Positions 49,792-59,731 of a stretch of DNA of 64,000 nucleotides are shown piece after piece. Both the position numbers and the translations under genes were made by a program. Position 1 is the first letter of the stretch. Each line of letters begins with the position of its first letter. Source of the DNA: Ustilaginoidea virens. Lineage: Eukaryota; Ascomycota; Sordariomycetes; Hypocreales; Clavicipitaceae. Below the pieces are notes generated by a model, which was given only the letters and a program-made list of their open reading frames with translations, made no database searches and was not told the DNA's origin. The stretch covers positions 1,240,001 through 1,304,000 of the forward strand of contig NC_057316.1 of assembly GCF_000687475.1 (NCBI RefSeq), read 5' to 3'.

Positions 49792-49930
49792 ATAATAAAT
49801 ATAATAATTATAATGCAGGAGAGGGGGGAGGGTAGTATTAGCCTAAAAGAAGGGCAAACGAGCTAAATATTTTTTTTTTAATATTTTAAAGGTATTTTTT
49901 TTTATAAGTAAGCATTTTAGTATTATTTAT
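49792..49930. other. boundary between the opposite-strand region and pol in gypsy G2
   Basis: This continues the G2 sequence right of LINE-B. A short G/A-rich stretch is followed by two poly-T runs (about 49869-49877 and 49898-49906). Equivalent poly-T lies at 4456-4466 in G1 and 58902-58918 in G3. On the minus strand it is poly-A placed after pol; on the plus strand it is poly-T after the opposite-strand frame. It may hold termination or polyadenylation signals for one or both. Confidence 0.4.
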
Positions 49931-52900
49931 AGGTCAAGTCGACCTTATTTCGATAGCTTAGCAGGCCTATTATATATACGAATATTACCCTATTTAATTT
50001 TAAATGCTTTTTATACTACTAAATCTTTAAAATTTTCTAAGGGTTCTTATATAGGTAAATTATACCTTATCTATTTGACTAATATATTGCGGTTCCTATC
50101 CTAGCCCTAAGCGTTTCTTGCTATTAATATTACTTTAATCTTATATTCCTTATATAGCTAATTAGAATCTTAAGGAAGAATAAGTAAAGGCCTAAGCTTA
50201 ATATTAATTATAATCTATATAAGAAGTAGATTAAAAGCAGCTTATTCAATAAGATTAATATAAAAAACCAGATAGATGCCCTTAAGAATATTAAGCTAAA
50301 TAGTAAATAGGAATAGGATAGTAATAATAACATATTTAGTAGAGACCTAATCGAGCTTTTTATAAAGGCGGTTTATCTTAATATTCCTTAGGCTAAGCTA
50401 TATGCAGTCTCTAATTTAAAAACGCTCCGCTAGGCAGTATAAATAGTTTATTATATCTTATTATCGTTATTATGCGAAAGCGATAATAGCTTAGGCTAAC
50501 TCCTCTTCCTCCTAGAGATTAGCTAGGAAGAAAGCTACCCGCCCTTTTAATATTTTTAAGCTTAATATTACCTTTAGAGCTAGTATAATAATTAATATAT
50601 CGAACCTATTAAAGAGCCGGTTTAGGCTAAACCCTATTACTAATAATATCCAGTTATTTAGGGCGAGTTAGCATATAGTAAGGTGCTTAGGCTAATTATA
50701 TTAGTTAAAGGAGATTATAATATAGAAGACGGCCTAGACTTTTTAGTTTATTCGTTTTATACTATTATTAATTTAGGGGTAATATACAGTCGAGAGGAGT
50801 TATTCGGTCCTAATTACTTTATAAAATATTATTTAGAATTATTTTACCTAATTTAAGCCTTTATTACTAATAATCTCGTTAGGGAATCTATAAAAGTACT
50901 ATTAGTATTATTAGAATCGCTTTATATACTCTTGGGCTATTATAGAATATATTACCTTTAGCTAAATATATTTCGATAAATAGTCAGTAATTATTATAAG
51001 GAAGTATAGGTCGGAAGAGTTATAGGTAGGGAGGTTTATTATAAAGTCTACTAATATTTACAATTAGAAATAGTCTAAGATCGGTAAGGGCTATAGTAGA
51101 CCTTATTATAGCTAGCGGCTCTTATATATCCTATAGTATCAATAGTTCTAAATAAACCTTACTACCTTAGATAATATATTATCGAAATAATAATCCTATT
51201 ATAGCAATTAGAAGATAATATTCTTCTTAGGGTGACCCACTATAGGCGAGTTATAGCACTATTAAATTACCGTTATAGTTACGGGCTTAAACGATAAGAG
51301 CTATACCCGCCCCTAGTAAAGTAGTATACTATATGCGTTTAGGGTATAATCTGCAATTTATTCTTATATTGCTGCCTCTATAGGGAATTATCGCTATCTA
51401 TTCGCTATTATTATCTATTGGGCCTAATATATACTATCTTTAGATATTATTTAGTCCTAAAGAGCCTAAAGGTAAGTATTAGCAAAGATATATAGGCTAT
51501 AAGGTAGGGTAACCTTTAAATCTAAAGTTAGGGTCCTAACGCCTTTTATCTTATCTATATCGAAGGCTAAAATAAATAGTAATTTTAGGATTTAGTTGAT
51601 TTATAGCTTTGCCCTATCTGCTTTTTATTCCTATTAAGAAAGCGTATTAGGGTATTAGGCTTATAACCCTAGTTTATACTAAAGATAGAAATTAAAAAGC
51701 GCTAAAGTCTTAGCCTATTAGGCTTATCGCTTAGATATTTCTTCTAATTAGGCGAAGTATTTTAGGTTCTTATAGTCGGTAAAGATAGTAAAAGGGGAGG
51801 CTATTAAGTAAAATTCTACTAATTATACCTTAAGGCAAAAGATAATAATAAGGAGTTCCTTATTATATATAGTATAATTCTATTCTGCATCTAATAAGTA
51901 AATAGAATAATATATAATAGGGTAAAGTTTACTATCCTCTTTAATCTATAATAGATAGCTACTAAAAACTATATTAGAACTATCTGCCTTAAGGACCGTC
52001 TCTTTATTAGGGTCCTATTAGGCAAGAACCGGAGATAATATAAAATACTACTTAAGCGCCTAGAATACTGCCTTTTTTTCGTCTAATTATTAGAAAGGGA
52101 CCTTTTTCTTTATTAATTTAACTAAAGGGTCGATAAGGCAGGAGAAGTCTAAAATAAAATTGTAATAGAAATTAGTAAAACTAAGGAAACTATAAATGCC
52201 TTTTAATTTTATAGGTATTTTTTAGTTCTAGATAGCTTTAATCTTTTTAGGGTCTAAATAGATTTCCTTTCTAACTATTACGATATATCCTAGGTACTAG
52301 ACCTTTTTTACTGCGAAGTCGCACTTATTAAGATTTAAATTTAAGCTAGCCTTTTGTAATTATTAAAGGACTTCTTTAACGCGCCCTATATAGTCCGCCT
52401 TTAATCCCCTAGTATAGATTAAGATATTATTAAGGTAGGTAGTTATAAAATCTCCTAGTGTATTCTTTAAGACCTTATTAATATATCTTTAAAAGGTTAT
52501 AGGGGCTTTAATTAGGCTAAATAGCATAATAAGCTATTTAAATAGTCTAAATCGTATACAAAATATAATTAAATATTTATCGCCCTCTGCAATATATATC
52601 TTATAGAACGCTATATATATATTAACTTTAGTAAACTATTTTACTTAGGATAAAGATCGTAAGGTCTTCTTAATTAAAAAGAGGGGGTATTAATTTTAAA
52701 TTATAATCTTATTAAGGGCCCGATAGTCGATATAAAAATACTACTTATTATTCTCCTTTTTAGCTAATAGGACTAATACTACTACCGATAAAGAGCTTAT
52801 ATAAATCTATCCTTTATCTATTAGGTTAATTACTTATTTCCGAACCTTAAGTAACTAATCTTATAGTATATTATATAATAGGCCCTAAGGTAAATCTAGC

Positions 52901-53620
52901 TAGCTCCTATCTATAGTCTTTTTAAGCTGGATATAGTAGTCTAATATACCCTAGTGCAAAAGGAGATTAAAAGCCTTCTCTTTATTAAAAAGGTCGGCAA
53001 ATTCCTATAATTTTATCGGGAGTATCTATAGCTTTTACAATCGTAAGGTAGAATTTTAATAAAGTAGTAGTATAATATAGAAGATATATATTATCTCCTA
53101 TAAGCTTATTGCGATAAAAGAAGTCGATTAGTCCCTAAAGTATTTCGCCTGCTTTAGTATACTATAAAAGATCGAGCTAAAGATATTTACTATAGTTAGA
53201 CCTTATTATCTTTTTATTAACTCCTTAACGATAAGGCTATCTGCCGATCTAATCTTTAATTAGTACTACTTCGCCTATAGTATAATATTATAATACTCTA
53301 TCTAAGGCATCCTCAGGATAATATTATAGGTAAGGCCTAGGATAATATAAAGTATAACTATAGACGGCTATCTATTGATATCGATCGCTATATAGACGAT
53401 ATAAGTAATAGAGGAATATATTACTTTATATTCTCCTAAATAGCTCTAAATATTTACTGCTATTCTAATTTCCCTATATTATAGTAGGCAGATAGGTTAA
53501 AGACCTAACTATTATACTATCTTTTCGCTTATAACACTATAGTAGTTATATCCTAAGTTAATTAAGGTATTAATAAAGGTATAGGATTTATATAAGATTA
53601 GTACTAAAAAAGGGTATCTA
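49930..53620 (-). pseudogene. gypsy G2 pol (protease, RT, RNase H, integrase)
   Basis: Minus strand, in Ty3/gypsy order. Protease at about 53580-53530, with TLIN-LGYN-YSVIS (from TLIDSGC..). RT with TYLNNILIYTRG at 52411-52440 (YLDD with both Asp as Asn). RNase H at 51895-51660 with YNKELLIIIF, FTIFTDYKNLKYFA and ALFNFYL-YKLG, a very clear Ty3 RNase H (TDH to TDY). The integrase and C-terminal part run from about 51350 to 49930. Stops are TAA/TAG. The catalytic changes are all G to A or C to T. Confidence 0.85.
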
Positions 53621-53639
53621 TTTATTTATTCTATAATTT

Positions 53640-54840
53640 CTTTTAATTCCTTTTATAATTAGGCTAGGGTCTATATATATATTTTAAGCCTTTTAGCGAG
53701 ATTAAGCTTAAGGGCTATTCTTTCCTTTAATTATTATTGCTACTTTTGACCTCTACAACTTATAAGTCTAGTAAGGCTATTTAAACTATATTTAGCTGGA
53801 TTACTAGTAATAAGTAGTATACCCTCTTTTAATATTTAGAAGAGCCGTATTAGAGATAAAGACCTTTCTTCCTATATTCTTTATATCGTTCTATAGAGAC
53901 CTATATCGCTTTAGGCAGGTTACTCTTTAAGTCTAGCTTATTAACGCCTGATATTTATATATCGCCTTTAGAATCCTAGGCGTAAATTGGTTAAGAATAG
54001 GCCGAGCCTAAGTAGTAGTTAATAATCAGGCTAATCTCGATATTAATAGCAATTTATTAATAGCGGTCTACCGCCAAATAGTAATTATAATAGGAGACCC
54101 TAAGACTAATAATCTTATTAGCTATATAAGCATTAGGCGCCAATTAGAGATATTCTAGCTTAACTTCCTTAGGCTAACTAAGACCGCTAATAAGCATAAG
54201 TTTTTCCTCAAATCATATAAAAAAGGCGGCAAAAGGTTCCTTTAGGCCTTAGCGTAAAAAGTATTTAAGCTTAGTAATAGCACAATCCTACCGGTATAGG
54301 TCTTTAAAGAGACATTAGAGGTATTTAAAGAATTTTATTATATTATAATTATAAGCCGTATTATTCTTAAAGAAGGCTATGACCTATAATTAAACTATAG
54401 ACGATAAGTTTTAAAAGATAAATATCTATTAGATCTTTTCGTCTCTAATAAAGTCCCTATTAACTTTAAGCTTATATTATATAAAGGTCCGCTAGGCTAT
54501 AAATATAGCCTTTTTGCTATTAAAGGGGTCCCCTATTGGGATCGGCTTATGCTTTAGCTGAGTATCTTAAGTAGTAGGGAGGGGGTTATTCTATTATACG
54601 ATTAGGGCCGGTTAAGTAGCATTTTAGGAGCTATTTAACTGGTTCGTAAGAAGGGTCTATAGCGAGGCGGCAATAGCCGCGAGGTATTACGCATTAGTCT
54701 ATATCTGCGCCTCTATCTATTATAACCCTATTGTAAGCTGCTCTATTTGGGTATATATATTATATCGGGGGTATTATAGTCTCGGGTTATCTAGGCCCGT
54801 TTCTCTAGGTATACTTATCTCGATGTCTTATATAGCCTGC
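53640..54840 (-). pseudogene. gypsy G2 gag
   Basis: Minus strand upstream of the protease. The capsid-like helical core at about 54350-54090 contains FFKYL, DLYR-DCAITKLKYFLR-G, EPFAAFFI-FEEKL and ISGLS-PKEVKLEYL, the usual pattern of retrotransposon gag (aromatic-rich helices, A..KL..L.Q, F...). A possible knuckle remnant SCRGQK lies at about 53770-53740. The start near the 5' LTR is not determinable. Confidence 0.68.
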
Positions 54841-54896
54841 ATTATTAGCTCTATAATATGAGGTTATAATAGTAAGGCTGAGAGAGTCTATTTAAA

Positions 54897-55149
54897 TGTA
54901 AAGGACTAGCCCTAGGGCTACTGCGAATAGGCGTCGAATAAATATATTAAATAGACTAAAGAGGAAGGAGAGAAGACCCGAATAGGGGCCTTTCGATAGT
55001 CTATTTAACTATATATTAGCATAGGTCGAGGTCCTAGCGTAGTCCTGTGACCCTGTGCCGCTGACTTATATGACCCTACCTAGGCTAGGTATGGGCGTAG
55101 CCCGAGTCCTAGCCATATTGTGGCGCGGGCGTAGCCCGAGCCCATGAAA
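54897..55149 (-). repeat. gypsy G2 5' LTR
   Basis: 253 bp. It begins TGTAAAGGACTAGCC in plus orientation, keeping the TG that is TA in the other copies, and retains more CpG and TpG (for example TGTGACCCTGTGCCGCTGAC) than the left LTR. Confidence 0.92.
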
Positions 55150-55481
55150 TAATACAATATATAAGGTAAAGAGCCTTAGTCTATTACTATAGGAATTTCT
55201 AGCATTTTCCTATTATTTATTCGCCACTTTATAGAGGTAGGATTATACTAAGTAAGGTCTATAATAGTTAAGGCAGGATTCGTATTAGTTCTATATTATA
55301 GCTAGGCAATCTTATTCACCCTTTAGGTGGCATTTAAAACCGTATTAGCTATAGCGGGCTACCGCTATATAATACATAGTGATATAGCTGAATTTAAAGT
55401 AATTATAGCATTAGCGGGGGTGTATAGTATTATTATAAGGTTTAGCTTCAAATATCTCTACTTAGTATATAATACTAGCCT

Positions 55482-55733
55482 ATTCCGGGACTTCTCACTC
55501 GCACTCTTCCCATGCAATACCGCTAGATATGGTCCTGAGCGGTTGCGTACCCTACTCTCTTACGCACCGGATACCCGCCGCCCCCGCTGCGGGGCGATAA
55601 AAAGCAGTAATCAAAAATGCAGGAAGGGTTTTCCTCCCGGCTACCGGGTTTTTCCTTTCCGAATCATCTTTATAGAAGTACTAGATAGGTTATTTAGCTC
55701 TAAATAGCCTCTAGCGTAATTTAATAATAATAA
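55482..55733 (+). mobile_element. LINE-A copy 4, 252 bp 5'-truncated insertion
   Basis: Only the LINE-A 3' end is present, with the hairpin block and (TAA)n. It is flanked by a perfect 14 bp duplication TATAATACTAGCCT (55468-55481, 55734-55747). Such extreme 5' truncation is normal for LINE target-primed reverse transcription. It keeps many CpA and TpG steps (for example CTCACTCGCACTCTTCCCAT) that are TpA in the long copies. Confidence 0.93.
55636..55648 (+). other. 3' stem-loop of LINE-A, best preserved copy
   Basis: A perfect hairpin CCCGG-CTA-CCGGG between GGTTTTCCT and TTTTTCC, 85 nt from the end of the element. The other LINE-A copies show the same place with one or two C/T or G/A changes. 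Confidence 0.6.
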
Positions 55734-56770
55734 TATAATACTAGCCTTATAGAGCTTATTCGTAAAGTTAATAGAGTTAACCCCTATAATTAGGGGCATT
55801 TATATTATAGTCCTCCTAAGGCGGTAAAAGGAGACCCTAATAAAGCCCTCTCTATTAGCTTTAATAAGGTTCGACTAAATATCTTCTATTACGGTATTTA
55901 TAGTATAATAGGTTAGGAAACTCTTAATAATAATACTAAATAAGCGTTAGTTAAATTCCGCCTTCTAGCTAAAAGCGGGGTAAATTTAAGCTATATTTAT
56001 AATATAGCTTGCCTTTTCTTCTTTAAAGGTAATGATTATATTGCTACTATAAAGCCTATAGGCCGTAACTACTGCTCCTTTAGCGGTAGCCCTATTAACT
56101 GCATTAACGATTTTAATTAGGGTATAATTTTAAAGGATCCCGCTAATAGTATTTCTTTTAATAAAGACTTTACGGTAAATATAAGGGGGTACTACTAGGG
56201 GAGCTAGGCTATATTAAAGTAGTATAGCGGCAGTATATCCTTGTATAGCAATAGATGCCTATATAGTAAGGGCTAGCACGGTCTTTAGGAGATTCTATAT
56301 AGCCTTATTAACTACGGTTTTAATTATCTGCATTAGGGTTCTAATAGGGGTATAGATATTTCTTAGGTCGGTCTCTTACTAGGTAGTTTCTACTATAAAA
56401 TTTATAGCCTCTCGTACTCTTTTTAGTACTGCTAAAGGGATATAATCCTATAGCTCTTTTATAAAGTCTTCAATAATATTAGCTATAGGTCGCATCTGCC
56501 CCTAGGTAGGCTCGGTCTCGGTCTAGTAATACTATATGCTATTCGCGATCGTAGTGGTCGGGTTATAGCGGCTATATATAATACCGCCTTTATTCCCTCT
56601 GTCAATATCTATTACTTTATTCGCGCCTACTGTGCCTACTCTTTAGACGCGATATATTATAAGCGAGGGGGGTAAACGGACGAGAAAAAGCGATTAAAAA
56701 TATTAGAATTAATTTTAGAGGCGGTTTTATACCGCTACCTAAGTGCGGGCGAAATCGCGAAAGTTTTTTC

Positions 56771-56791
56771 ATTATAAGCAATAGTCATCTA
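56771..56791. other. junction between LINE-A copy 1 and gypsy G3
   Basis: 21 bp (ATTATAAGCAATAGTCATCTA) that belong to neither neighbour. The rest of LINE-B copy 1 would be expected here if LINE-A copy 1 had simply inserted into it. Its absence suggests a deletion or recombination between repeats. Confidence 0.45.
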
Positions 56792-57043
56792 TATAAAGGA
56801 CTGGCCCTAGGGCTACTGCGAATAGGCGTTAAATGAATATATTAAATAGACTAAGGAGGAAAGAGAGAGGACCTAAATAAAGGCCTCTCGAATGCCTATT
56901 TATCCCTATATAGTATAGGTCGGGGTCCTAGCATAGTCCTATAACCCTATACTATTAACCTATCTAACCCTGCCTAGGCTAGGCATAGGCATACCCCGAG
57001 TCCTAGCCATATTATAGCGCGGGCATAGCCCGAGCTTATAATA
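56792..57043 (-). repeat. gypsy G3 3' LTR
   Basis: 252 bp, starting TATAAAGGACTGGCC and ending CTTATAATA. It is followed by the pyrimidine run TACCCCCCTCCT, the complement of the polypurine tract. Confidence 0.88.
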
Positions 57044-57419
57044 TACCCCCCTCCTATGTATTGCAATCGGATTAATTATATCCTATAATCCCCCCTTCTT
57101 TTGTGTAAACCAATAAGGTCGCCGGGATTTTTATTATAATACCCTTAAGTTATAGGAGCAGTATGCATCTATATAGGTATTAGGCTCAGCTTATATAATT
57201 AGAGGATTCGTAGAGTGGTCAACCTAGGTATAATATAGTAGAAACATATAGAAGTCTGGCGTTATATTGCTAGCTAGAGACCGCCTGCAGTAGCTAAAAG
57301 TATTATGAAAAATTTTCCGCTAGTTATTAGTAAGAGATCCCCCTAAGTAAGGGTATTTTTCCTTTTGCGCTTATTCTTCCTACCTTTTTTTCTTCCCTCT
57401 TCCTTCTTATAGCTACTAT

Positions 57420-58790
57420 AATTATTATTAGCATTATAACTATAAATATCGTCCTCCGCTTAGGGTTTGAATATTAGAGCTAATCGTCAATAAAATTATA
57501 CTTTATTCCTATTATTTAGAAGTCTATATATCGATTCTAACCCGATCTAATTCTATAAATTCTCTCAATTAACTATATTAAAACCTAATTATATCCGATT
57601 TGAACCCTAGTGGCGGTTCTACTGTAGGCGGTATTAATACCCCTATAGATTTTAATATTATAGAGATCCTACGACCTATAAGTGGATTATCTTTAGTGCA
57701 TCCTAACCTATTAGAGACTAGGCCGAAACTATAATATACTATAGGCGATTACCTACTTAAGGGTAATTCGTCTGATAAAGAGTATAAATACGCCTATAAT
57801 AAAGAATTTTTATATAAATAGTATAATAAGAAAATATAATCGACTAAAGCTTTTCCTATTTATAAGCAAAAAGGCAAAAGTAAGGCGTATACTTACTACT
57901 AGAGTGTATATAGCTTATGTATATAAATAGACTTTAAGCTAGCTAGGAATCTAAAGCTCCGATAGATTTACCGAATATAAATAAAAGCCTATAAGAATAA
58001 AATAGCTATTATTAAGTATATATAACTTACGATAGTAATGATTAAGGCTTAAGCTGCTATCCTTTTGCCCTCTTTTTAGGCCTTTAATAATTAATAGTAT
58101 TATACTATAGCCGCTGACTAAATAACCTTTTATATCCTATGTTTTACCTTTAGGTCTTATAGTACCGCTAAGGAGGTATCGGCCGGTATCTCCTAGGCTA
58201 TAACTCCCTTCCGCTGATAGGCTAAATCGATTATCGATCTGGCTTTTATATTAAGTATAATATAGGATACCTAGAGGGAAGCCTAGGAGTATTATTCCTA
58301 TATAGAGTAGTTCCTAGTGGCCTTTATATATCCTTATTTAAGACCCCTATTAGCTCGCCTTATATTATTATACTACCTTAAGGCGCCGCCTATATATAGG
58401 CAGGAAGTATAGGCTTATCTAGAAGCTTATATATAGTATCTATAGCCGTTTTTATATTAGCTGCTGCTACTAATGCTGCTATTATAGCTGCTGCCGTAAT
58501 AGTCCTAGCCGCTATTATAGTAGTCCTAGCCGCCGCTACCTCATCTCCTATTATACACCTTATAGCATTTAGTTCGGGCCCTATTATAGCTCCCTCTTTA
58601 TTCGCCTTATAGTATATCTCCCGGGATACTATCTTATTATAGGTAGATAGGCAATTATTTGCGCTTAAACTATTCGCTATATATGCATCTGAACCCCTAG
58701 GGGTATTATCCTAAGGGCTACTTATAGTAGCTATAGCCGCTACTAGAGTATGCCGATCTATATAATACTAAAAAGGGCCTATATAAAAGC
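57420..58790 (+). pseudogene. opposite-strand coding region of gypsy G3, unknown function
   Basis: Counterpart of 41560-42945. In the shared frame: NIIEILRPISGL near 57655-57690, YTIGDYLLKGNSSDKEYKYA near 57740-57795, SIIDLAFILSII near 58225-58265 and EYYSYIE-FLVAFI near 58285-58330. From about 58440 the Ala-rich part (AAATNAAIIAAA, then GPIIAPSLF) is in another frame, as in G2. Because both copies change frame at about the same place, a shared intron or an older shared frameshift is more likely than two accidents. Confidence 0.55.
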
Positions 58791-58925
58791 GAATAATATA
58801 GCTATAGAGCTAGAGAGGGGGATAGATAGTATTAACCTAAGGGAGGGGCATACTAGCGCCGATATTATTATTATTATTTTTTTAATTTAAAGGGTATTTA
58901 GAATTTTTTTTTTTTTTTAGGTAAG

Positions 58926-59692
58926 TGTCAAAAAGGTTTCGCCTGCTAAGATAATGCAGTATGCGAAGGATAAAGGCAGTAGAATGGTAAAATCGCAGTA
59001 AGGTAAAGTAACGGCACAGATAAAATACGAGACTAAGGCGTAGGGACAATCTGATGTGCATTAATTCTGCATACTTGCTTGCGTGCATACCTCCTTCCTT
59101 CCTACTATTTGTGTTGATATAAACTCGGGGTACCCAGTTATACGTAGGGTCGCGCGCGTGGTATCAAGTACCGTGAGGTCACCGGTCAAAGGTATGGTTA
59201 CTTCTTTGATTATGACTGACTAACTAAGAGGAAAGAAAGGAAGCAAAAGAGTAATTACACGATGTGGCCTTTTTGTGCGTGCCGTAGTCACGTGCATCGG
59301 CGCGGTCGGGCCGGGCTGCCCGCGTGCCCTACCGGGCTCAGGGGCACAGGGGCAAAAGTGGCCATATCGTGCGCAACGGGTGTGCGCGGCATATCCGTCG
59401 CAATGTGCCCAATTGGGCACCTTGCGATAGCGATTCCGATACTGGCAGCTTCTCTTTTTATAGAAGCAAATATCGGAATCGCTAGGATGTAAGGCGCATA
59501 CATAGAAAGAAAAGTATAGCGCGGTCTCGGCAGGTTGTGCCGCCGATAACGCTATCGCGCCGCGCGGCCGGCATCATACCGTATAGCCGGTATGAATATC
59601 GCAGCCAAAACAAAGGGGCAAAAAAAGGGGCAGTAGTAAACGCAGTAAAAGCATTAAATGCACACAATATTGAACATAGGAAAATCCACACA
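58926..59692 (-). repeat. probable LTR of copia CO2
   Basis: 767 bp between the point where gypsy G3 similarity stops (GTAAG|TGTC) and a TG terminus on the minus strand (TGTGTGGATTTT) 40 bp after the CO2 reading frame. It would start TGTGT and end GACA. Composition is normal, with abundant CpA, TpG and CpG. It contains several inverted repeats. There is no second LTR to compare, so the assignment rests on position and termini. Short open frames on both strands (59220-59700) overlap each other and look like GC-rich chance frames. Confidence 0.45.
59428..59484. other. 14 bp inverted repeat (hairpin)
   Basis: TAGCGATTCCGATA (59428-59441) and TATCGGAATCGCTA (59471-59484) are perfect inverted copies separated by 29 bp. 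Nearby are the 16 bp palindrome GTGCCCAATTGGGCAC (59405-59420) and CATACCG-TATAGC-CGGTATG (59575-59594). All lie in the proposed CO2 LTR. Confidence 0.7.
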
Positions 59693-59731
59693 CTTGCCAC
59701 CTATAATATCACCAATACCTTCCAAACGCAG

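Larger units (their letters stand above)
40972..55149 (-). mobile_element. gypsy G2, complete Ty3/gypsy element with nested LINE-B
   Basis: Two 253 bp LTRs (40972-41224, 54897-55149) and a 5 bp duplication TAATA (40967-40971, 55150-55154). After removing LINE-B copy 2 the element is 7.35 kb. Minus-strand order: 5' LTR (right), gag, protease, RT, RNase H, integrase region, then a coding region on the opposite strand, polypurine tract and 3' LTR (left). It is inserted in ORF1 of LINE-A copy 1. It is the reference copy for this family here. Confidence 0.92.
55155..56537 (-). pseudogene. LINE-A copy 1 ORF1, interrupted by a LINE-A tail
   Basis: Start codon as ATA (complement of 56535-56537). The knuckle region lies at about 55425-55370. 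The frame is broken by the 252 bp insert at 55482-55733 and by gypsy G2 at 55149, and the last part lies at 40831-40971. The plus-strand 126-codon frame at 55327-55707 runs across the insert and is not a gene. Confidence 0.68.
16508..56770 (-). mobile_element. LINE-A copy 1 (outermost nested LINE, in pieces)
   Basis: A complete LINE-A read right to left: 5' end near 56770 (CTTTCGCGATTTCGCCC on the minus strand), pieces 56770-55748, 55481-55155, 40971-38634 and 19192-16508, and a 3' (TAA)n tail at about 16508-16520. The pieces sum to about 6.37 kb, like the other two LINE-A copies. Three insertions interrupt it: LINE-A copy 2 (TSD TTAGACTAATTATTA), gypsy G2 (TSD TAATA) and a 252 bp LINE-A tail (TSD TATAATACTAGCCT). 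Its own TSD is not evident: the left flank reads ATTATAGAAACTATA and the right flank ATTATAAGCAATAGTC. Confidence 0.85.
56792..58925 (-). mobile_element. gypsy G3, 3' fragment
   Basis: LTR (56792-57043), polypurine tract, opposite-strand coding region and the poly-T boundary, collinear with 40972-42960 plus 49792-49915 of G2. It lacks gag-pol. Similarity stops after GTAAG at 58925, where the copia CO2 LTR is proposed to begin. It has no LINE-B at the site where G2 has one, so it shows the empty site. Confidence 0.8.

Noticed and set aside
55327..55707. 126-codon open frame, plus strand
   Set aside because: It starts in antisense LINE-A ORF1 and runs into the 252 bp inserted LINE-A tail, so it cannot be an inherited gene.
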